Positions 16,906 to 27,651 of a DNA stretch of 64,000 bases are shown here, one piece after another. Each line of letters opens with the position of its first letter. Within the stretch, counting starts at the first letter, position 1. The position numbers were made by a program, and so were the translations under genes. Below the pieces are notes generated by a model. That model did no database searches and was not told the DNA's origin. It saw only the letters and a list, made by a program, of their open reading frames with translations. Source of the DNA: Erythrobacter longus (GTDB lineage Bacteria; Pseudomonadota; Alphaproteobacteria; Sphingomonadales; Sphingomonadaceae); contig NZ_JMIW01000007.1 of the NCBI RefSeq assembly GCF_000715015.1, positions 124,001 through 188,000 of the forward strand, given 5' to 3'.

Positions 16906-18324
16906 CTATGCCGTTACGGCACCGCGTCTTTTGCGGGGGCCGCGCTTTGCCTGTTCCCCATCACCAGAGCGCGCACGAGAGCCCGGCTTGGCGCGATCTG
17001 CAGACGCTTCACGCTTGGCCGAATCAAGCCTCGTGACGTAGGAATAAAGCCCGATTTGAAGTCCTACGATCATAAGCATCACCGGCTGATACCCGATCCC
17101 CTGGAAGGTCGCGCCGATGAGGTAGATGAGGCTGGCAATCTGCAAGGCGGCCGCGAGCGGCGAAATCCACGCCTCGCTTTCATCCGTTTTGCCCTTCCAC
17201 CGCCGGTAAGTCTTCTCCATCTGGAGGACGCCTAGCCCGTGTAAGAGAAGCCAAAGAATAAGGCCGGGATAACCCTGCTCTCCCAATAGCTCGAAGAAAG
17301 ACGAGTGGAAGGCGCGCGCCTCATCGGTCACTGCGCGGTATTGCGTTGTGGTGGTGTTCCCGTTCTGCTCCTTGACCGGCATGGTGTAGGTGAAGGAGTT
17401 GGAACGATAGCTGTCAAACCCGCCGCCCATAGGGTTCTCAGAGGCGTAATCGATGGTCCACTTCCACACCTGCATCCGGGTAGATGCGCTTTCATCGCCG
17501 CCCGGTTGAGCAATGGTGGCCATGCGGTCGTAGTAGCTCTGCGGCAAGAAGGGCAGCGCCATCAGGCCCAGCACAGGGGCTGCGGCGATAAACATGAGGC
17601 GTTTTTCGGTATAGCGAAGCAAGAATATGCCCAGGGCTGCGATACACACAAGGCCGGTGCGCGCTTCGGTCCCGATGGGAATCATCAAACAGGCAAAGCA
17701 TAAGGCGACCGCAAAGGCGGTGACCGACCAGTGTGGCTTTATAATGGTGCCGAACCGGGTGAACCATATGATCACCGGGATCAAGCCAATCGCCACCGTT
17801 GCCAGCGTCGAGCTTTCGTAAATCCCGCTGTTGTCTTTGACGAAGAATTTAAGGCTGCCATATCCACCTCCGCCCAGCACCGTTTTCATACCCGTTGAGA
17901 TCACGATCATCCCAACAGTGAGCACCAAGGTAAGCGCGAGCGCTTCGATCCGGGCCCGTGTCGTCACGGTGAAGGGAAGGAAGATGGCAAAAACCATTGC
18001 CTTCCACACCCAATCCCATTTGGTCGCCGCTTCCTCGGGGAAATCGGCAAATTGGAGAGTGATAAAACACCAGACGAGCAAGGCCAGAAGAAGGCCCTGG
18101 CGCAAGGAGAAACGCGCACCCTCTTTGCGGTCGAACAAGACCCAGCCGACAAAGGCCGCGCCAAATGCGATCAGCGAAACCGGCACGCTTTGGATAACGC
18201 CATAACCGATCAGCTGGGGGGCAAGAATGTCGATGTAGACATACAGCAACACCCACAAATAAGGACGCTTCAAACCCAGAGCCAAAACAAAGCCGATAAA
18301 GGCGAGGAAGACGAAATCGATCAT
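16906..18324 (-). CDS. O-antigen ligase-like protein, exosortase-A-associated type
   Basis: A 472-residue polytopic membrane protein. The N-terminus MIDFVFLAFIGFVLALGLKR with VYIDILAPQLIGYGV, and the later KWDWVWKAMVFAIFLPF and GGFDSYRSN, match the putative O-glycosylation ligase group found with exosortase A (DUF5935 plus Wzy/WaaL-like domain). A large loop carries the AFHSSFFELLGEQGYPGL motif seen in O-antigen ligases. The C-terminus is basic and low in complexity. It overlaps the following small gene by 4 bases and sits beside an exosortase-A-type glycosyltransferase. Confidence 0.82.
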   Translation of the reverse strand: MIDFVFLAFIGFVLALGLKRPYLWVLLYVYIDILAPQLIGYGVIQSVPVSLIAFGAAFVGWVLFDRKEGARFSLRQGLLLALLVWCFITLQFADFPEEAATKWDWVWKAMVFAIFLPFTVTTRARIEALALTLVLTVGMIVISTGMKTVLGGGGYGSLKFFVKDNSGIYESSTLATVAIGLIPVIIWFTRFGTIIKPHWSVTAFAVALCFACLMIPIGTEARTGLVCIAALGIFLLRYTEKRLMFIAAAPVLGLMALPFLPQSYYDRMATIAQPGGDESASTRMQVWKWTIDYASENPMGGGFDSYRSNSFTYTMPVKEQNGNTTTTQYRAVTDEARAFHSSFFELLGEQGYPGLILWLLLHGLGVLQMEKTYRRWKGKTDESEAWISPLAAALQIASLIYLIGATFQGIGYQPVMLMIVGLQIGLYSYVTRLDSAKREASADRAKPGSRARSGDGEQAKRGPRKRRGAVTA

Positions 18325-18524
18325 GGCTTGGGCGCACCCTCTTCATGCGCAGAAGGTGCCTCGACCTTTCGCCGATTGGCCCGCGTTTTGGGTTTTTTCG
18401 CCTGAGCCGCTTCTTTCATCTGAGTGATCGCAGGATCGATATCCAGATTGTCGCGAACAACCAGCCGCAAGAATGCAAGCACAAGCAGGCCATGCCCTAA
18501 AGCGAGAGCGAAATAGTCGATCAT
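18321..18524 (-). CDS. small single-helix membrane protein
   Basis: A 67-residue protein with one membrane segment (MIDYFALALGHGLLVLAFLRLVV) and a basic tail (KKPKTRANRRK). The start MIDYFALA was chosen over a longer frame because the first 15 upstream residues lie in the promoter palindrome. Its stop overlaps the ligase start, so the pair is translationally coupled. It may be a small subunit or stabiliser of the ligase. No family is recognised. Confidence 0.65.
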   Translation of the reverse strand: MIDYFALALGHGLLVLAFLRLVVRDNLDIDPAITQMKEAAQAKKPKTRANRRKVEAPSAHEEGAPKP

Positions 18525-18536
18525 ATGCGACGCACT

Positions 18537-18549
18537 ACCGCAATGCGGT
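18537..18549. promoter_or_regulatory. 13-bp palindrome in a divergent promoter
   Basis: ACCGCA, A, TGCGGT lies in the 64-base gap between the small membrane gene (minus) and the glycosyltransferase (plus). This is a possible shared operator for the exosortase-A-type sugar genes. Confidence 0.35.
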
Positions 18550-18588
18550 TGACGCAGCGTTAAGCACAATTGGTTTAAAGCGCCTGCT

Positions 18589-19854
18589 ATGACTCGAATT
18601 CTGCACGTCCTTGACCACTCGCTCCCTCTGCACAGCGGCTACACCTTTCGCACGCGCGCTATTTTGAAGGCGCAAGAGGCGGCGGGCCTGGAAGTGCGCG
18701 GTATCACGTCTCAGCGTCACAATAATGAGGCGAACTGGGCTGAGGGAACCGAGACCTTTGATGGGCTCACCTTCCACCGCACACCGGGCACACCAAAGGG
18801 CCCTGCGGGTGTGGCAGAGTTTCGCGAAATGGCAGCCTTGAAGGATGCAATCCTAGAGCTCGCTGAAGAATGGCGCCCGGATGTGATCCATGCACATTCC
18901 CCTGCACTTTGTGGCGGCGGCGCGATGCGTGCCGCGCGCAAGCTCGGCGTGCCGTTCGTTTATGAGATCCGCGCCTTTTGGGAAGATGCAGCCGTTGGCA
19001 ATCTTACCGGCAGCGAAGGGTCGATGAAATATCGCCTCACCCGGCGGCTTGAAACGCAAATCGCGCAAGGCGCCGATGCCGTATTCACCATTTGCAACGG
19101 CCTTCGCGATGATTTGATTGAGCGCGGCATACCCGGCGGCAAAATCGGCGTGATGCCTAATGGCGTTGACCTTACCCTGTTTGGAGAGCCGCCTGCGCGC
19201 GATGAAGCCCTCGCAAGCGACCTTGGGCTTTCCCCTGAAACCCCTGTCATCGGCTACATCGGAAGTTTCTATGATTATGAGGGCGTCGATGATTTGATCG
19301 CGGCGATGCCTCTTTTGCGCCAATCGCATCCCGATGCGCGGCTCCTCCTTGTGGGTGCTGGCAATATGGACAAACAGTGGCGCACAGCGGCAAGCGCCCT
19401 TCCCGAACCCGAAGCGGTGATCTTCACAGGCCGCGTCCCTCACGATGAGGTGGAGCGGTATTATTCATTGATCGACGTGCTTGCCTATCCTCGCAAAGCC
19501 TCGCGTCTCACCGACCTAGTCACTCCGCTAAAGCCGCTTGAGGCGATGGCGCAAGCACGGTTGGTCGCAGCCTCCAACGTCGGGGGTCACCGCGAGCTTA
19601 TCACTCACGGCGAAACCGGCGTCTTGTTTGAACCTGACGATCCGGCCGCCTGCGCTGAGGCTCTTGCCGATCTGTTTGAGCGGCGTGAGGAATGGAGCTC
19701 TTTGCGCGAAAATGGCCTTAAACACGTGCAGACACGCCACGACTGGCATTTGAATGCGCGGCGTTATCTCGATGTTTACCATATCCTTTTAGCTCAGAGC
19801 CTAGACGCAGGCTCATCGCAACCGGTGGGCCGCGACCAGGGGTTACAGGCCTAA
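18589..19854 (+). CDS. glycosyltransferase, exosortase-A-associated (GT4)
   Basis: A 421-residue GT-B glycosyltransferase. The N-terminus ILHVLDHSLPLHSGYTFRTRAIL is the hallmark of the exosortase-A/PEP-CTERM-associated family (TIGR04063 type). PNGVDLTLF, GYIGSFYDYEGVDDLI and the donor-site segment KPLEAMAQARLVAASNVGGHRELI are GT4 features. It probably adds a sugar to an exported polysaccharide or glycoprotein on the cytoplasmic side. No exosortase gene or PEP-CTERM protein is in the window. Confidence 0.9.
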   Translation: MTRILHVLDHSLPLHSGYTFRTRAILKAQEAAGLEVRGITSQRHNNEANWAEGTETFDGLTFHRTPGTPKGPAGVAEFREMAALKDAILELAEEWRPDVIHAHSPALCGGGAMRAARKLGVPFVYEIRAFWEDAAVGNLTGSEGSMKYRLTRRLETQIAQGADAVFTICNGLRDDLIERGIPGGKIGVMPNGVDLTLFGEPPARDEALASDLGLSPETPVIGYIGSFYDYEGVDDLIAAMPLLRQSHPDARLLLVGAGNMDKQWRTAASALPEPEAVIFTGRVPHDEVERYYSLIDVLAYPRKASRLTDLVTPLKPLEAMAQARLVAASNVGGHRELITHGETGVLFEPDDPAACAEALADLFERREEWSSLRENGLKHVQTRHDWHLNARRYLDVYHILLAQSLDAGSSQPVGRDQGLQA

Positions 19855-19899
19855 GGCGAAACATAAGCGCCAAAGGGCCCAAAGAAGGCAAAAAGCGCA

Positions 19900-21120
19900 A
19901 TGCAATCGAGCAATCACATCGGCAAAATTGTCCGTCAGCACGCTGAGGCCGTAGAAAACGGCAAGTCTGCGCCGCGCAAACAAAAGAGCAGCGCGCGCAA
20001 GGCCTCTTCATTTCTATCTGTTCCCAAACACCGCGCCTTCGTGCCGATGGTGACGATCTGGGGCGGCTTGCTGCTTGCCTTGATGACCGCAGTTCTTCCT
20101 GACCAGCCAATTGCTCGCGTTTCTTCCCTGACCGGAATTTACCTCCCATTGCTTATGATGCGTATCATCCTTGCGGTTGGGTTCGGTCTTGCTGGCGCTC
20201 TGCTTGGCTATATTGTTGCCAGCGCGTTGTCACACCGGACAAAACTGATGGATGGCGAAGGCGGCCTTGTCTTCGCACTCAAATCGCGCGAACTTCAACC
20301 GATCAATCCCGCCGCTGATCTGGGCAGCGAAAGCCTTGATGCCCCGCTTGAAGAAACCCCTTCGCACGGTTCGTCTGAGTTTTCTGAAGTGGAGGACGCA
20401 GACCCAGCATTCGAACAAGTAGGCGATGCGGCTGGAGACGAATTCAGTCAACGTGAACCCAAGCTCGGGGAATTGGCACAGCGCGGCTACGATATCGAAG
20501 CGCCAGAGGACTTCGGGGATGAAGCGTCTCGCAATGCAAAAGGCGAGTGGGCCTTTACCCGCAAACACTTCAAGGACGCTTTGATCGAATCGTGCGAGGG
20601 CGCAACCTGCGAAGCAGCGCAAACTCCAGACTCTGTTCAAACTCCACTAACGGCTCAAGACGCACACGTCGGAACCATGGTACGCAACCAAAAGCCGCGC
20701 GCACTTGATCTGAGCGAATTTGCATCGCTGCCAGAGCGCAATGGCGTTTGGGTTGAAGAAAACTCTGCAAAGACCGTCCTTTCGCCTGAACCTGCTGATG
20801 CAACGGTCACAAAGAACCCGGAAAATGCTCTGGAAAAACTGCGCCAGAAGCCTGCGGAAAACCTGAGCCTTGTCGAAATGGTTGAGCGTTTCGCCGGCGC
20901 TCTGCATGAACACCAAACACAAGAGCGTGCACGCGCCGTTCATGGCGAAGCCACCCGCGAAGCTGCTTTGGCCCAAGCTCTCAAAGCGCTGTCCCTGTTT
21001 ACAGAGCGCGGATTTGATCAAGGCACGCGCGCGCGTTCAAACGACAATGTGATTGGCCAAACCGAAGAGGAATTGCGCAGCGCCCTGGCACGGCTGCAAG
21101 ACCTTCGCGGAGCAGCTTAA
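19900..21120 (+). CDS. membrane protein of unknown function with long acidic domain
   Basis: A 406-residue protein with a basic N-terminus (residues 1-45) and two membrane segments (about 47-65 and 75-105). A long cytosolic part follows, rich in Glu, Ala and Gln with little predicted fold, ending in a helical stretch (LARLQDLRGAA). No domain is recognised. It is encoded directly after the glycosyltransferase on the same strand with a 45-base gap. By layout it could be an envelope scaffold or a Wzz-like protein, but no motif shows this. Confidence 0.6.
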   Translation: MQSSNHIGKIVRQHAEAVENGKSAPRKQKSSARKASSFLSVPKHRAFVPMVTIWGGLLLALMTAVLPDQPIARVSSLTGIYLPLLMMRIILAVGFGLAGALLGYIVASALSHRTKLMDGEGGLVFALKSRELQPINPAADLGSESLDAPLEETPSHGSSEFSEVEDADPAFEQVGDAAGDEFSQREPKLGELAQRGYDIEAPEDFGDEASRNAKGEWAFTRKHFKDALIESCEGATCEAAQTPDSVQTPLTAQDAHVGTMVRNQKPRALDLSEFASLPERNGVWVEENSAKTVLSPEPADATVTKNPENALEKLRQKPAENLSLVEMVERFAGALHEHQTQERARAVHGEATREAALAQALKALSLFTERGFDQGTRARSNDNVIGQTEEELRSALARLQDLRGAA

Positions 21121-21362
21121 TCGGGCAATTTTGGCTAAGATTGCGCGTTTTTTGCAAGTGGCCTTGCGTAAAACAACCAAAACTTCGACCTCGGCGACAT
21201 AAAATTTCAGCCTTCGCGGTTGCAATATATCCATTCCATCTGCCATAGAGTTTCAAACGGAGCGCGGGCATTACGATGCCTGGCTTCGATTATACTCGCC
21301 GCTGCGGGAAGCTTCGCGCACAAGCCTTCGAGCAGTGGCATCTGACAGATTGGAACCTCGCC

Positions 21363-24300
21363 ATGGGATACCCCGATTCCCAGGGTCTCTACGACCCGGT
21401 AAATGAACATGACGCCTGCGGAGTAGGCATGGTCGCCCATATCAAGGGTGAGAAAAGTCATGCCATTATCGAGCAAGCGCTTCAGATTCTGGAGCGGATT
21501 GACCACCGGGGCGCGGTGGGCGCTGATCCGTTGCTGGGCGATGGAGCGGGTCTGCTCATGCAGATCCCTGACCCGATCTATCGCAAGTGGGCGGGTAAGC
21601 ACGATGTGAACCTGCCGCAGCCCGGCGAATACGGCGTTGCGATGTGTTTCATGCCGCAGAACGAGGCGGCGCGCTCCTTTGTCACCGAACAGTTTGAAAA
21701 GTTTACCGCCAAAGAAGGTCAGGTCTTCCTTGGCTGGCGCGATGTGCCGACAACGATGGATGGCCTTGGCAAGGCTGTGATCGATTCGATGCCTGTGATC
21801 CAACAAGCGATCATCGGCAAAGGCGCAAATTGCGAGGATCAGGACGCATTTGAGCGAAAGCTTATCGTGATCCGCAAGCAGGTGCAGAACCCGCTCGCCA
21901 AACTCGCCGAGAAGCACGAGCTTCCCGGCCTCACCGACCTTTATGTACCGAGCTTTTCCAGCCGTACGATTGTCTACAAGGGCCTTCTCTTGTGTGAGCA
22001 AGTGCGCAGCTTCTACGATGACTTGCGCGATCCTGACTGCATCTCGGCGCTGGGCCTTGTGCATCAGCGTTTCTCGACCAACACCTTCCCAAGCTGGCGT
22101 TTGGCGCACCCATTCCGGCTGATTGCGCATAATGGCGAGATCAACACCGTTCGCGGCAATGTGAACTGGATGAATGCGCGCAGGCGCACGATGGAGAGCG
22201 ATCTTCTCGGGCCTGACCTTGATAAGATGTGGCCTATCATCCCCCATGGGCAATCGGATACAGCCTGCCTTGATAACGCGTTGGAATTGCTGCTTGCAGG
22301 CGGATATTCGCTTGCCCACGCGATGATGATGCTTGTCCCGGAAGCCTGGGGCAAGAACGAGCAGATGAACCCTCAACTGCGTTCATTTTATGAATACCAT
22401 GCGGCATTGATGGAGCCATGGGATGGTCCAGCAGCCGTGTGTTTTACCGATGGCCGCCAAATCGGTGCAACATTGGATCGCAACGGCCTTCGCCCGGCGC
22501 GTTTCTGCGTCACCAAGGACGACATTGTGTGCCTTGCCTCGGAAAGCGGCGTCTTGCCGTTTGCTGAGGAAGACATCACTCGCAAATGGCGCCTGCAACC
22601 GGGTAAAATGCTCCTGATCGACCTTGAAGAAGGCCGCATCGTTGAAGACGAAGAGCTCAAAGCTGATTTGGCGACGGCGGAGCCTTATGCCGATTGGCTG
22701 AAGCAAGCGCAGTATAAGCTTGCCGATATCGTTGAGATTGAGCCTGAGCTTTCCGAGGTTCTGGTCTCGGAGACATCCCTCCTCCAGCGCCAGCAAGCCT
22801 TTGGTTACACTCAGGAAGATGTGACAAAATTCCTGGAGCCCATGGCGGTGAATGCCGATGATCCTATCGGTTCGATGGGAACCGACACGCCGATTGCGGT
22901 GCTGTCGAACAAAGCACGGCTGCTCTACGATTATTTCAAGCAGAACTTTGCGCAGGTCACCAACCCGCCGATCGATCCGATCCGTGAAGAACTGGTGATG
23001 AGCCTTCTTTCGATGATCGGCCCGCGCCCCAACTTGCTTGGTCATGATGCAGGTACGCACAAGCGCCTGGAAGTCGAACAGCCGATCCTCACCAATGATG
23101 ACCTGGCCAAAATCCGCTCGGTCGAAGCGGTTTTGGACGGCGCGTTTCGCTGCACGACGGTTGACATGACTTGGGATGCCAGCACCGGGGCTGAGGGCCT
23201 TGAGATGGCAATCAAGGAAATGTGCTGGGCCGCAACCGAAGCGGTGCTGCAAGACCAGAACATCCTCGTAATCTCTGACCGCGCACAAAGTGAGGACCGC
23301 ATTCCGATGCCAGCGCTTTTGGCGACAGCAGCGGTGCACCATCACCTCGTGCGTCAAGGCCTCAGGATGCAAACGGGCCTCGTCGTTGAAACCGGCGAAG
23401 CGCGCGAAGTGCACCATTTCTGCGTGCTTGCAGGCTACGGCGCAGAAGCGATCAACCCTTATGTCGCGTTCGAAACGCTGGAAGATATTCGCGCCAAGAA
23501 GCACTCAGAGCTTAGCCCAGAGAAAGTTCAGCAGAATTACATCAAGGCGGTGGGCAAGGGCATTCGCAAGGTCATGTCCAAAATGGGCATTTCGACCTAT
23601 CAGTCATACTGCGGCGCGCAGATTTTTGACGCGGTTGGGCTGTCGTCTGAATTTGTCGCGAAGTATTTCACTGGCACCGCCACGACCATTGAAGGTGTTG
23701 GTCTCGACCAGGTCGCCGAGGAGGCAATCCGCCGCCATGCGCAAGCGTACGGCGACAATCCGCTCTACAAGGGGATGCTCGATGTGGGCGGCATCTACCA
23801 ATACCGTCTGCGCGGTGAAGAGCACGCCTGGACGCCGGAAAACGTCGCACAATTGCAGCACGCTGTGCGCGGGAACAATCACGCAAACTATGAAGAGTTT
23901 GCCAAAAGCGTAAACGATCAAAATGAGCGGCTCCTGTCAATCCGCGGGCTAATGGAGTTCAAGAAAGCGGACCAACCGCTTCCGCTTGATGAAGTCGAAC
24001 CCGCGTCCGAAATCGTCAAACGCTTCTCTACCGGCGCTATGAGCCTTGGCTCGATCAGCCACGAAGCGCACTCGACCATGGCGATTGCGATGAACCGCAT
24101 TGGCGGGCGCTCAAACACGGGTGAAGGAGGCGAAGAACCGTTCCGCTTCCAACCACTCGAAAACGGCGATTCGATGCGCAGCCGCATCAAACAGGTGGCC
24201 TCGGGCCGCTTTGGTGTGACGGCTGAATATCTTGCAAACTCTGACGATATTCAGATCAAGATGGCGCAAGGCGCAAAGCCGGGCGAAGGCGGGCAATTGC

Positions 24301-26003
24301 CGGGTCACAAGGTCGACAAGCGCATTGGCGCGGTGCGTCACTCGACGCCGGGTGTGGGCCTCATTTCCCCGCCGCCGCACCACGACATTTACTCAATCGA
24401 AGACTTGGCGCAGTTGATCCACGACCTTAAAAACGTGCAGCCATCTGCGCGCATTTCGGTGAAGCTTGTCTCCGAAGTGGGCGTGGGCACGGTTGCCGCT
24501 GGTGTGTCGAAGTCGAAAGCCGATCATATCACGATTTCGGGCTATGACGGCGGGACAGGCGCATCGCCTCTGACCTCGCTGACGCACGCAGGCTCCCCCT
24601 GGGAAATCGGGCTTGCCGAAACGCAGCAGACACTGCTTCTCAACGACCTTCGCTCGCGCATCGCGGTGCAGGTTGATGGCGGGCTTCGCACCGGGCGCGA
24701 TGTCGCCATCGGCGCGCTTCTGGGCGCTGACGAATTCGGCTTTGCCACCGCGCCTCTGATCGCAGCTGGCTGTATCATGATGCGCAAATGCCACCTCAAC
24801 ACCTGCCCCGTTGGCGTAGCGACACAGGACCCTGTGCTGCGCGCGCGCTTCACTGGACAGCCTGAGCACGTGGTCAACTACATGTTCTTCGTTGCCGAAG
24901 AGCTGCGCCAAATCATGGCCGAAATGGGCTTCCGAACGGTTGAGGAAATGGTTGGCCGGGTCGACCGTCTCGACATGACCCGGATGCATCGCCACTGGAA
25001 AGCACGCGGGATCAATCTTGATCGCCTGCTTTACGCACCAGAGCTTCCCGAAGGCACCCCTCTCAACCACACCGAGACTCAAGACCACGGTCTTGATGCA
25101 GCGCTCGACAACAAGTTTATCGCCGATGCGAGCGAGGCGATCAGCGCCAAGACGCCGGTGGAGCTCAATTACGAGATCCGCAACGTCAACCGCACCGCTG
25201 GCACCATGCTTTCTGGCACAATCGCCAAGATTTATGGGCATGAAGGCCTGCCGGTGGACACGGTTCGTATCAACCTGACGGGTGTTGCCGGCCAAAGCTT
25301 TGGCGCATGGCTTGCACATGGGGTGACGCTTGATCTGGTCGGCGATGCCAATGACTATGTCGGCAAGGGGCTGTCGGGGGGGCGCATTATTGTGCGTCCG
25401 CCAGAGAACGCGCCACGCGCGGCGAATGAGAACATCATCGTCGGCAACACCGTCCTCTACGGAGCGATCTCGGGCGAGGCTTACTTCTCAGGCGTTGGCG
25501 GAGAGCGCTTTGCGGTTCGCAACTCGGGCGCAATTGCCGTCGTCGAGGGTACTGGCGATCACACGTGCGAATACATGACGGGCGGCGTTGTCGTCGTGCT
25601 TGGCAAAACGGGACGCAACTTTGCAGCGGGCATGAGCGGCGGTGTGGCTTATGTCTATGATGCGGCCGGCGACTTCTCGCAGCTGGTAAACCACGCTCAG
25701 GTCGAGCTTGTGCCAATTTCTTCGGAAGCCGACGTCGACGAGGGAACAGGCCGGCCAAGCCAGCGCACCCGCTCTGTCAACGACCTTGGCATGGGCGATA
25801 TGCTGCGTCACGATGCAGAGCGTCTGCGTATCTTGGTAGAGCGCCATCAGCTCCATACCGGGAGCAAGGTCGCCGCTGATCTTCTGGCTGACTGGGACAA
25901 TGCTCTCACCAAATTCGTGAAGGTCATGCCGACCGATTACAAACGCGCTTTGCAAGCAATCGAGGCAGAGCGCCTTGAAGCGGCAAGTGTGGCGGCCGAA
26001 TAA
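21363..26003 (+). CDS. gltB: glutamate synthase (NADPH) large chain
   Basis: About 1546 residues, the usual size. The N-terminal glutaminase domain starts at Cys 19 in [16 protein letters not shown], which becomes the mature N-terminus. The FMN/TIM barrel contains [32 protein letters not shown] and [13 protein letters not shown]. The 3Fe-4S cluster Cys are in [19 protein letters not shown]. The C-terminal GXGXG beta-helix repeats are present. The start [12 protein letters not shown] fits the family better than an ATG 87 bases upstream, though no strong ribosome site precedes it. It makes two glutamates from glutamine and 2-oxoglutarate with GltD. Confidence 0.95.
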   Translation: MGYPDSQGLYDPVNEHDACGVGMVAHIKGEKSHAIIEQALQILERIDHRGAVGADPLLGDGAGLLMQIPDPIYRKWAGKHDVNLPQPGEYGVAMCFMPQNEAARSFVTEQFEKFTAKEGQVFLGWRDVPTTMDGLGKAVIDSMPVIQQAIIGKGANCEDQDAFERKLIVIRKQVQNPLAKLAEKHELPGLTDLYVPSFSSRTIVYKGLLLCEQVRSFYDDLRDPDCISALGLVHQRFSTNTFPSWRLAHPFRLIAHNGEINTVRGNVNWMNARRRTMESDLLGPDLDKMWPIIPHGQSDTACLDNALELLLAGGYSLAHAMMMLVPEAWGKNEQMNPQLRSFYEYHAALMEPWDGPAAVCFTDGRQIGATLDRNGLRPARFCVTKDDIVCLASESGVLPFAEEDITRKWRLQPGKMLLIDLEEGRIVEDEELKADLATAEPYADWLKQAQYKLADIVEIEPELSEVLVSETSLLQRQQAFGYTQEDVTKFLEPMAVNADDPIGSMGTDTPIAVLSNKARLLYDYFKQNFAQVTNPPIDPIREELVMSLLSMIGPRPNLLGHDAGTHKRLEVEQPILTNDDLAKIRSVEAVLDGAFRCTTVDMTWDASTGAEGLEMAIKEMCWAATEAVLQDQNILVISDRAQSEDRIPMPALLATAAVHHHLVRQGLRMQTGLVVETGEAREVHHFCVLAGYGAEAINPYVAFETLEDIRAKKHSELSPEKVQQNYIKAVGKGIRKVMSKMGISTYQSYCGAQIFDAVGLSSEFVAKYFTGTATTIEGVGLDQVAEEAIRRHAQAYGDNPLYKGMLDVGGIYQYRLRGEEHAWTPENVAQLQHAVRGNNHANYEEFAKSVNDQNERLLSIRGLMEFKKADQPLPLDEVEPASEIVKRFSTGAMSLGSISHEAHSTMAIAMNRIGGRSNTGEGGEEPFRFQPLENGDSMRSRIKQVASGRFGVTAEYLANSDDIQIKMAQGAKPGEGGQLPGHKVDKRIGAVRHSTPGVGLISPPPHHDIYSIEDLAQLIHDLKNVQPSARISVKLVSEVGVGTVAAGVSKSKADHITISGYDGGTGASPLTSLTHAGSPWEIGLAETQQTLLLNDLRSRIAVQVDGGLRTGRDVAIGALLGADEFGFATAPLIAAGCIMMRKCHLNTCPVGVATQDPVLRARFTGQPEHVVNYMFFVAEELRQIMAEMGFRTVEEMVGRVDRLDMTRMHRHWKARGINLDRLLYAPELPEGTPLNHTETQDHGLDAALDNKFIADASEAISAKTPVELNYEIRNVNRTAGTMLSGTIAKIYGHEGLPVDTVRINLTGVAGQSFGAWLAHGVTLDLVGDANDYVGKGLSGGRIIVRPPENAPRAANENIIVGNTVLYGAISGEAYFSGVGGERFAVRNSGAIAVVEGTGDHTCEYMTGGVVVVLGKTGRNFAAGMSGGVAYVYDAAGDFSQLVNHAQVELVPISSEADVDEGTGRPSQRTRSVNDLGMGDMLRHDAERLRILVERHQLHTGSKVAADLLADWDNALTKFVKVMPTDYKRALQAIEAERLEAASVAAE

Positions 26004-26029
26004 AGACCGGGGAATAAAGAGACAGAACA

Positions 26030-27481
26030 ATGGGTAAAGACACAGGCTTCCTCGAACTCGACCGGCGTGATCGCGACTATCTCGACCCCAAAGAGAGGTT
26101 GAACAATTACCGCGAATTCGTGGTGCAGCCCGATGACGAGACGCTGACAAGCCAAGCCTCGCGCTGCATGGATTGCGGGATTCCGTATTGTCACAACGGC
26201 TGTCCGGTGAACAATATGATCCCGGATTGGAACCACCTCGTTTACGAAAACGATTGGAAGAACGCTTTGGACGTTCTCCATTCCACCAACAATTTCCCAG
26301 AGTTCACAGGTCGTATTTGCCCCGCGCCTTGCGAGGCGTCGTGCACGCTCAACATCGTTGATCAGCCGGTCACGATCAAATCGATCGAATGCGCGATTGT
26401 TGATCGCGGATGGAAAGAAGGCTGGGTCACGCCGCAAGTGCCTGCGAAAAAGACCGGTAAATCGGTCGCCGTTGTGGGCTCTGGCCCTGCCGGCATGGCG
26501 GCCGCGCAGCAATTGGCGCGCGCGGGCCACTCGGTGACATTGTTTGAGAAGAACGACCGGATCGGCGGACTTCTTCGTTACGGCATTCCAGATTTCAAAA
26601 TGGAAAAACACCTCATCAACCGGCGCTGTCAGCAGATGGAAGCCGAAGGGGTATCGTTCAAAACCAGCAAGGAAGTGGGCGTCGATATCTCGTTCCAGTC
26701 CTTGCAGGAAAACTATGACGCCGTGGTGCTTTCAGGCGGCGCGGAGAATGCACGCCAGTTGCAAATTCCTGGCGCTGAATTGAATGGCGTTCGCCTCGCG
26801 ATGGAATTTCTGACCCAGCAGAACAAGCGTAACGCAGGCGACGACGAAGCCCGAGCCGCTCCGCGCGGAACACTCAAGGCCACAGGCAAGCATGTCGTCG
26901 TGATCGGCGGCGGTGACACGGGCTCTGACTGTGTTGGCACCTCCAACCGTCAGGGCGCCGCGTCGGTTACACAGCTTGAGATCATGCCCAAGCCTCCTGA
27001 AAAAGAGGACAAGGCAATGACGTGGCCGAACTGGCCCTTGAAGCTTCGCACCTCGTCGAGTCACGAAGAAGGCGTTGAGCGCGACTGGGCGGTCCTTACC
27101 AAACGCGTTGTGGGCGACGGCGAGAAAGTCACCGGCCTTGAATGCGCGCGGGTCGAATGGGTCAAGGACGACGACGGCCGCCACCAGATGCGCGAAATCG
27201 TGGGCAGCGAATTCACGATCCTAGCGGACCTCATCTTCCTTGCAATGGGCTTTGTCGGTCCGATCAAAGCGGGCCTTCTCGACCAATCGGGCGTAGAGCT
27301 TACCGATCGCGGCAATGTCGCAGCGAATGAAGAAAACTACGCCACCAGCGTCGAGAACGTGTTTGCTTGCGGCGACATGCGCAGGGGCCAAAGCCTGGTG
27401 GTCTGGGCCATTCGCGAAGGACGCCAGTGTGCCCGCGCCGTGGACGAAGCTCTCATGGGAGTGTCTGAATTACCGCGATAA
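26030..27481 (+). CDS. gltD: glutamate synthase (NADPH) small chain
   Basis: A 483-residue GltD. N-terminal iron-sulfur cysteines ([17 protein letters not shown], then [12 protein letters not shown]), the FAD motif [22 protein letters not shown] and the NADPH motif [13 protein letters not shown] are intact. It passes electrons from NADPH to GltB. It starts 26 bases after gltB, so the two form an operon. Confidence 0.96.
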   Translation: MGKDTGFLELDRRDRDYLDPKERLNNYREFVVQPDDETLTSQASRCMDCGIPYCHNGCPVNNMIPDWNHLVYENDWKNALDVLHSTNNFPEFTGRICPAPCEASCTLNIVDQPVTIKSIECAIVDRGWKEGWVTPQVPAKKTGKSVAVVGSGPAGMAAAQQLARAGHSVTLFEKNDRIGGLLRYGIPDFKMEKHLINRRCQQMEAEGVSFKTSKEVGVDISFQSLQENYDAVVLSGGAENARQLQIPGAELNGVRLAMEFLTQQNKRNAGDDEARAAPRGTLKATGKHVVVIGGGDTGSDCVGTSNRQGAASVTQLEIMPKPPEKEDKAMTWPNWPLKLRTSSSHEEGVERDWAVLTKRVVGDGEKVTGLECARVEWVKDDDGRHQMREIVGSEFTILADLIFLAMGFVGPIKAGLLDQSGVELTDRGNVAANEENYATSVENVFACGDMRRGQSLVVWAIREGRQCARAVDEALMGVSELPR

Positions 27482-27580
27482 ATACCACGCATTCCTTGCG
27501 GTGATATTATTGATACAGCGGTAGATAAAGTGCGGTCCGCGATAGAATAGTCTAACGTACTGCCTTGATTTTCACTTACT

Positions 27581-27606
27581 TTATCGGCCATCTGTATTGC
27601 CGATAA
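27581..27606. promoter_or_regulatory. inverted repeat upstream of the porin-like gene
   Basis: TTATCGGC (27581-27588) and GCCGATAA (27599-27606) are perfect arms around a 10-base spacer. They lie 46 bases before the porin-like gene, in the 170-base gap after gltD. An operator or a leader hairpin is likely; no T tract follows. Confidence 0.45.
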
Positions 27607-27651
27607 GGAAGGCACAGTGCAGGGTGCCTCTGAGAGAGGATCAAAGAGGCA

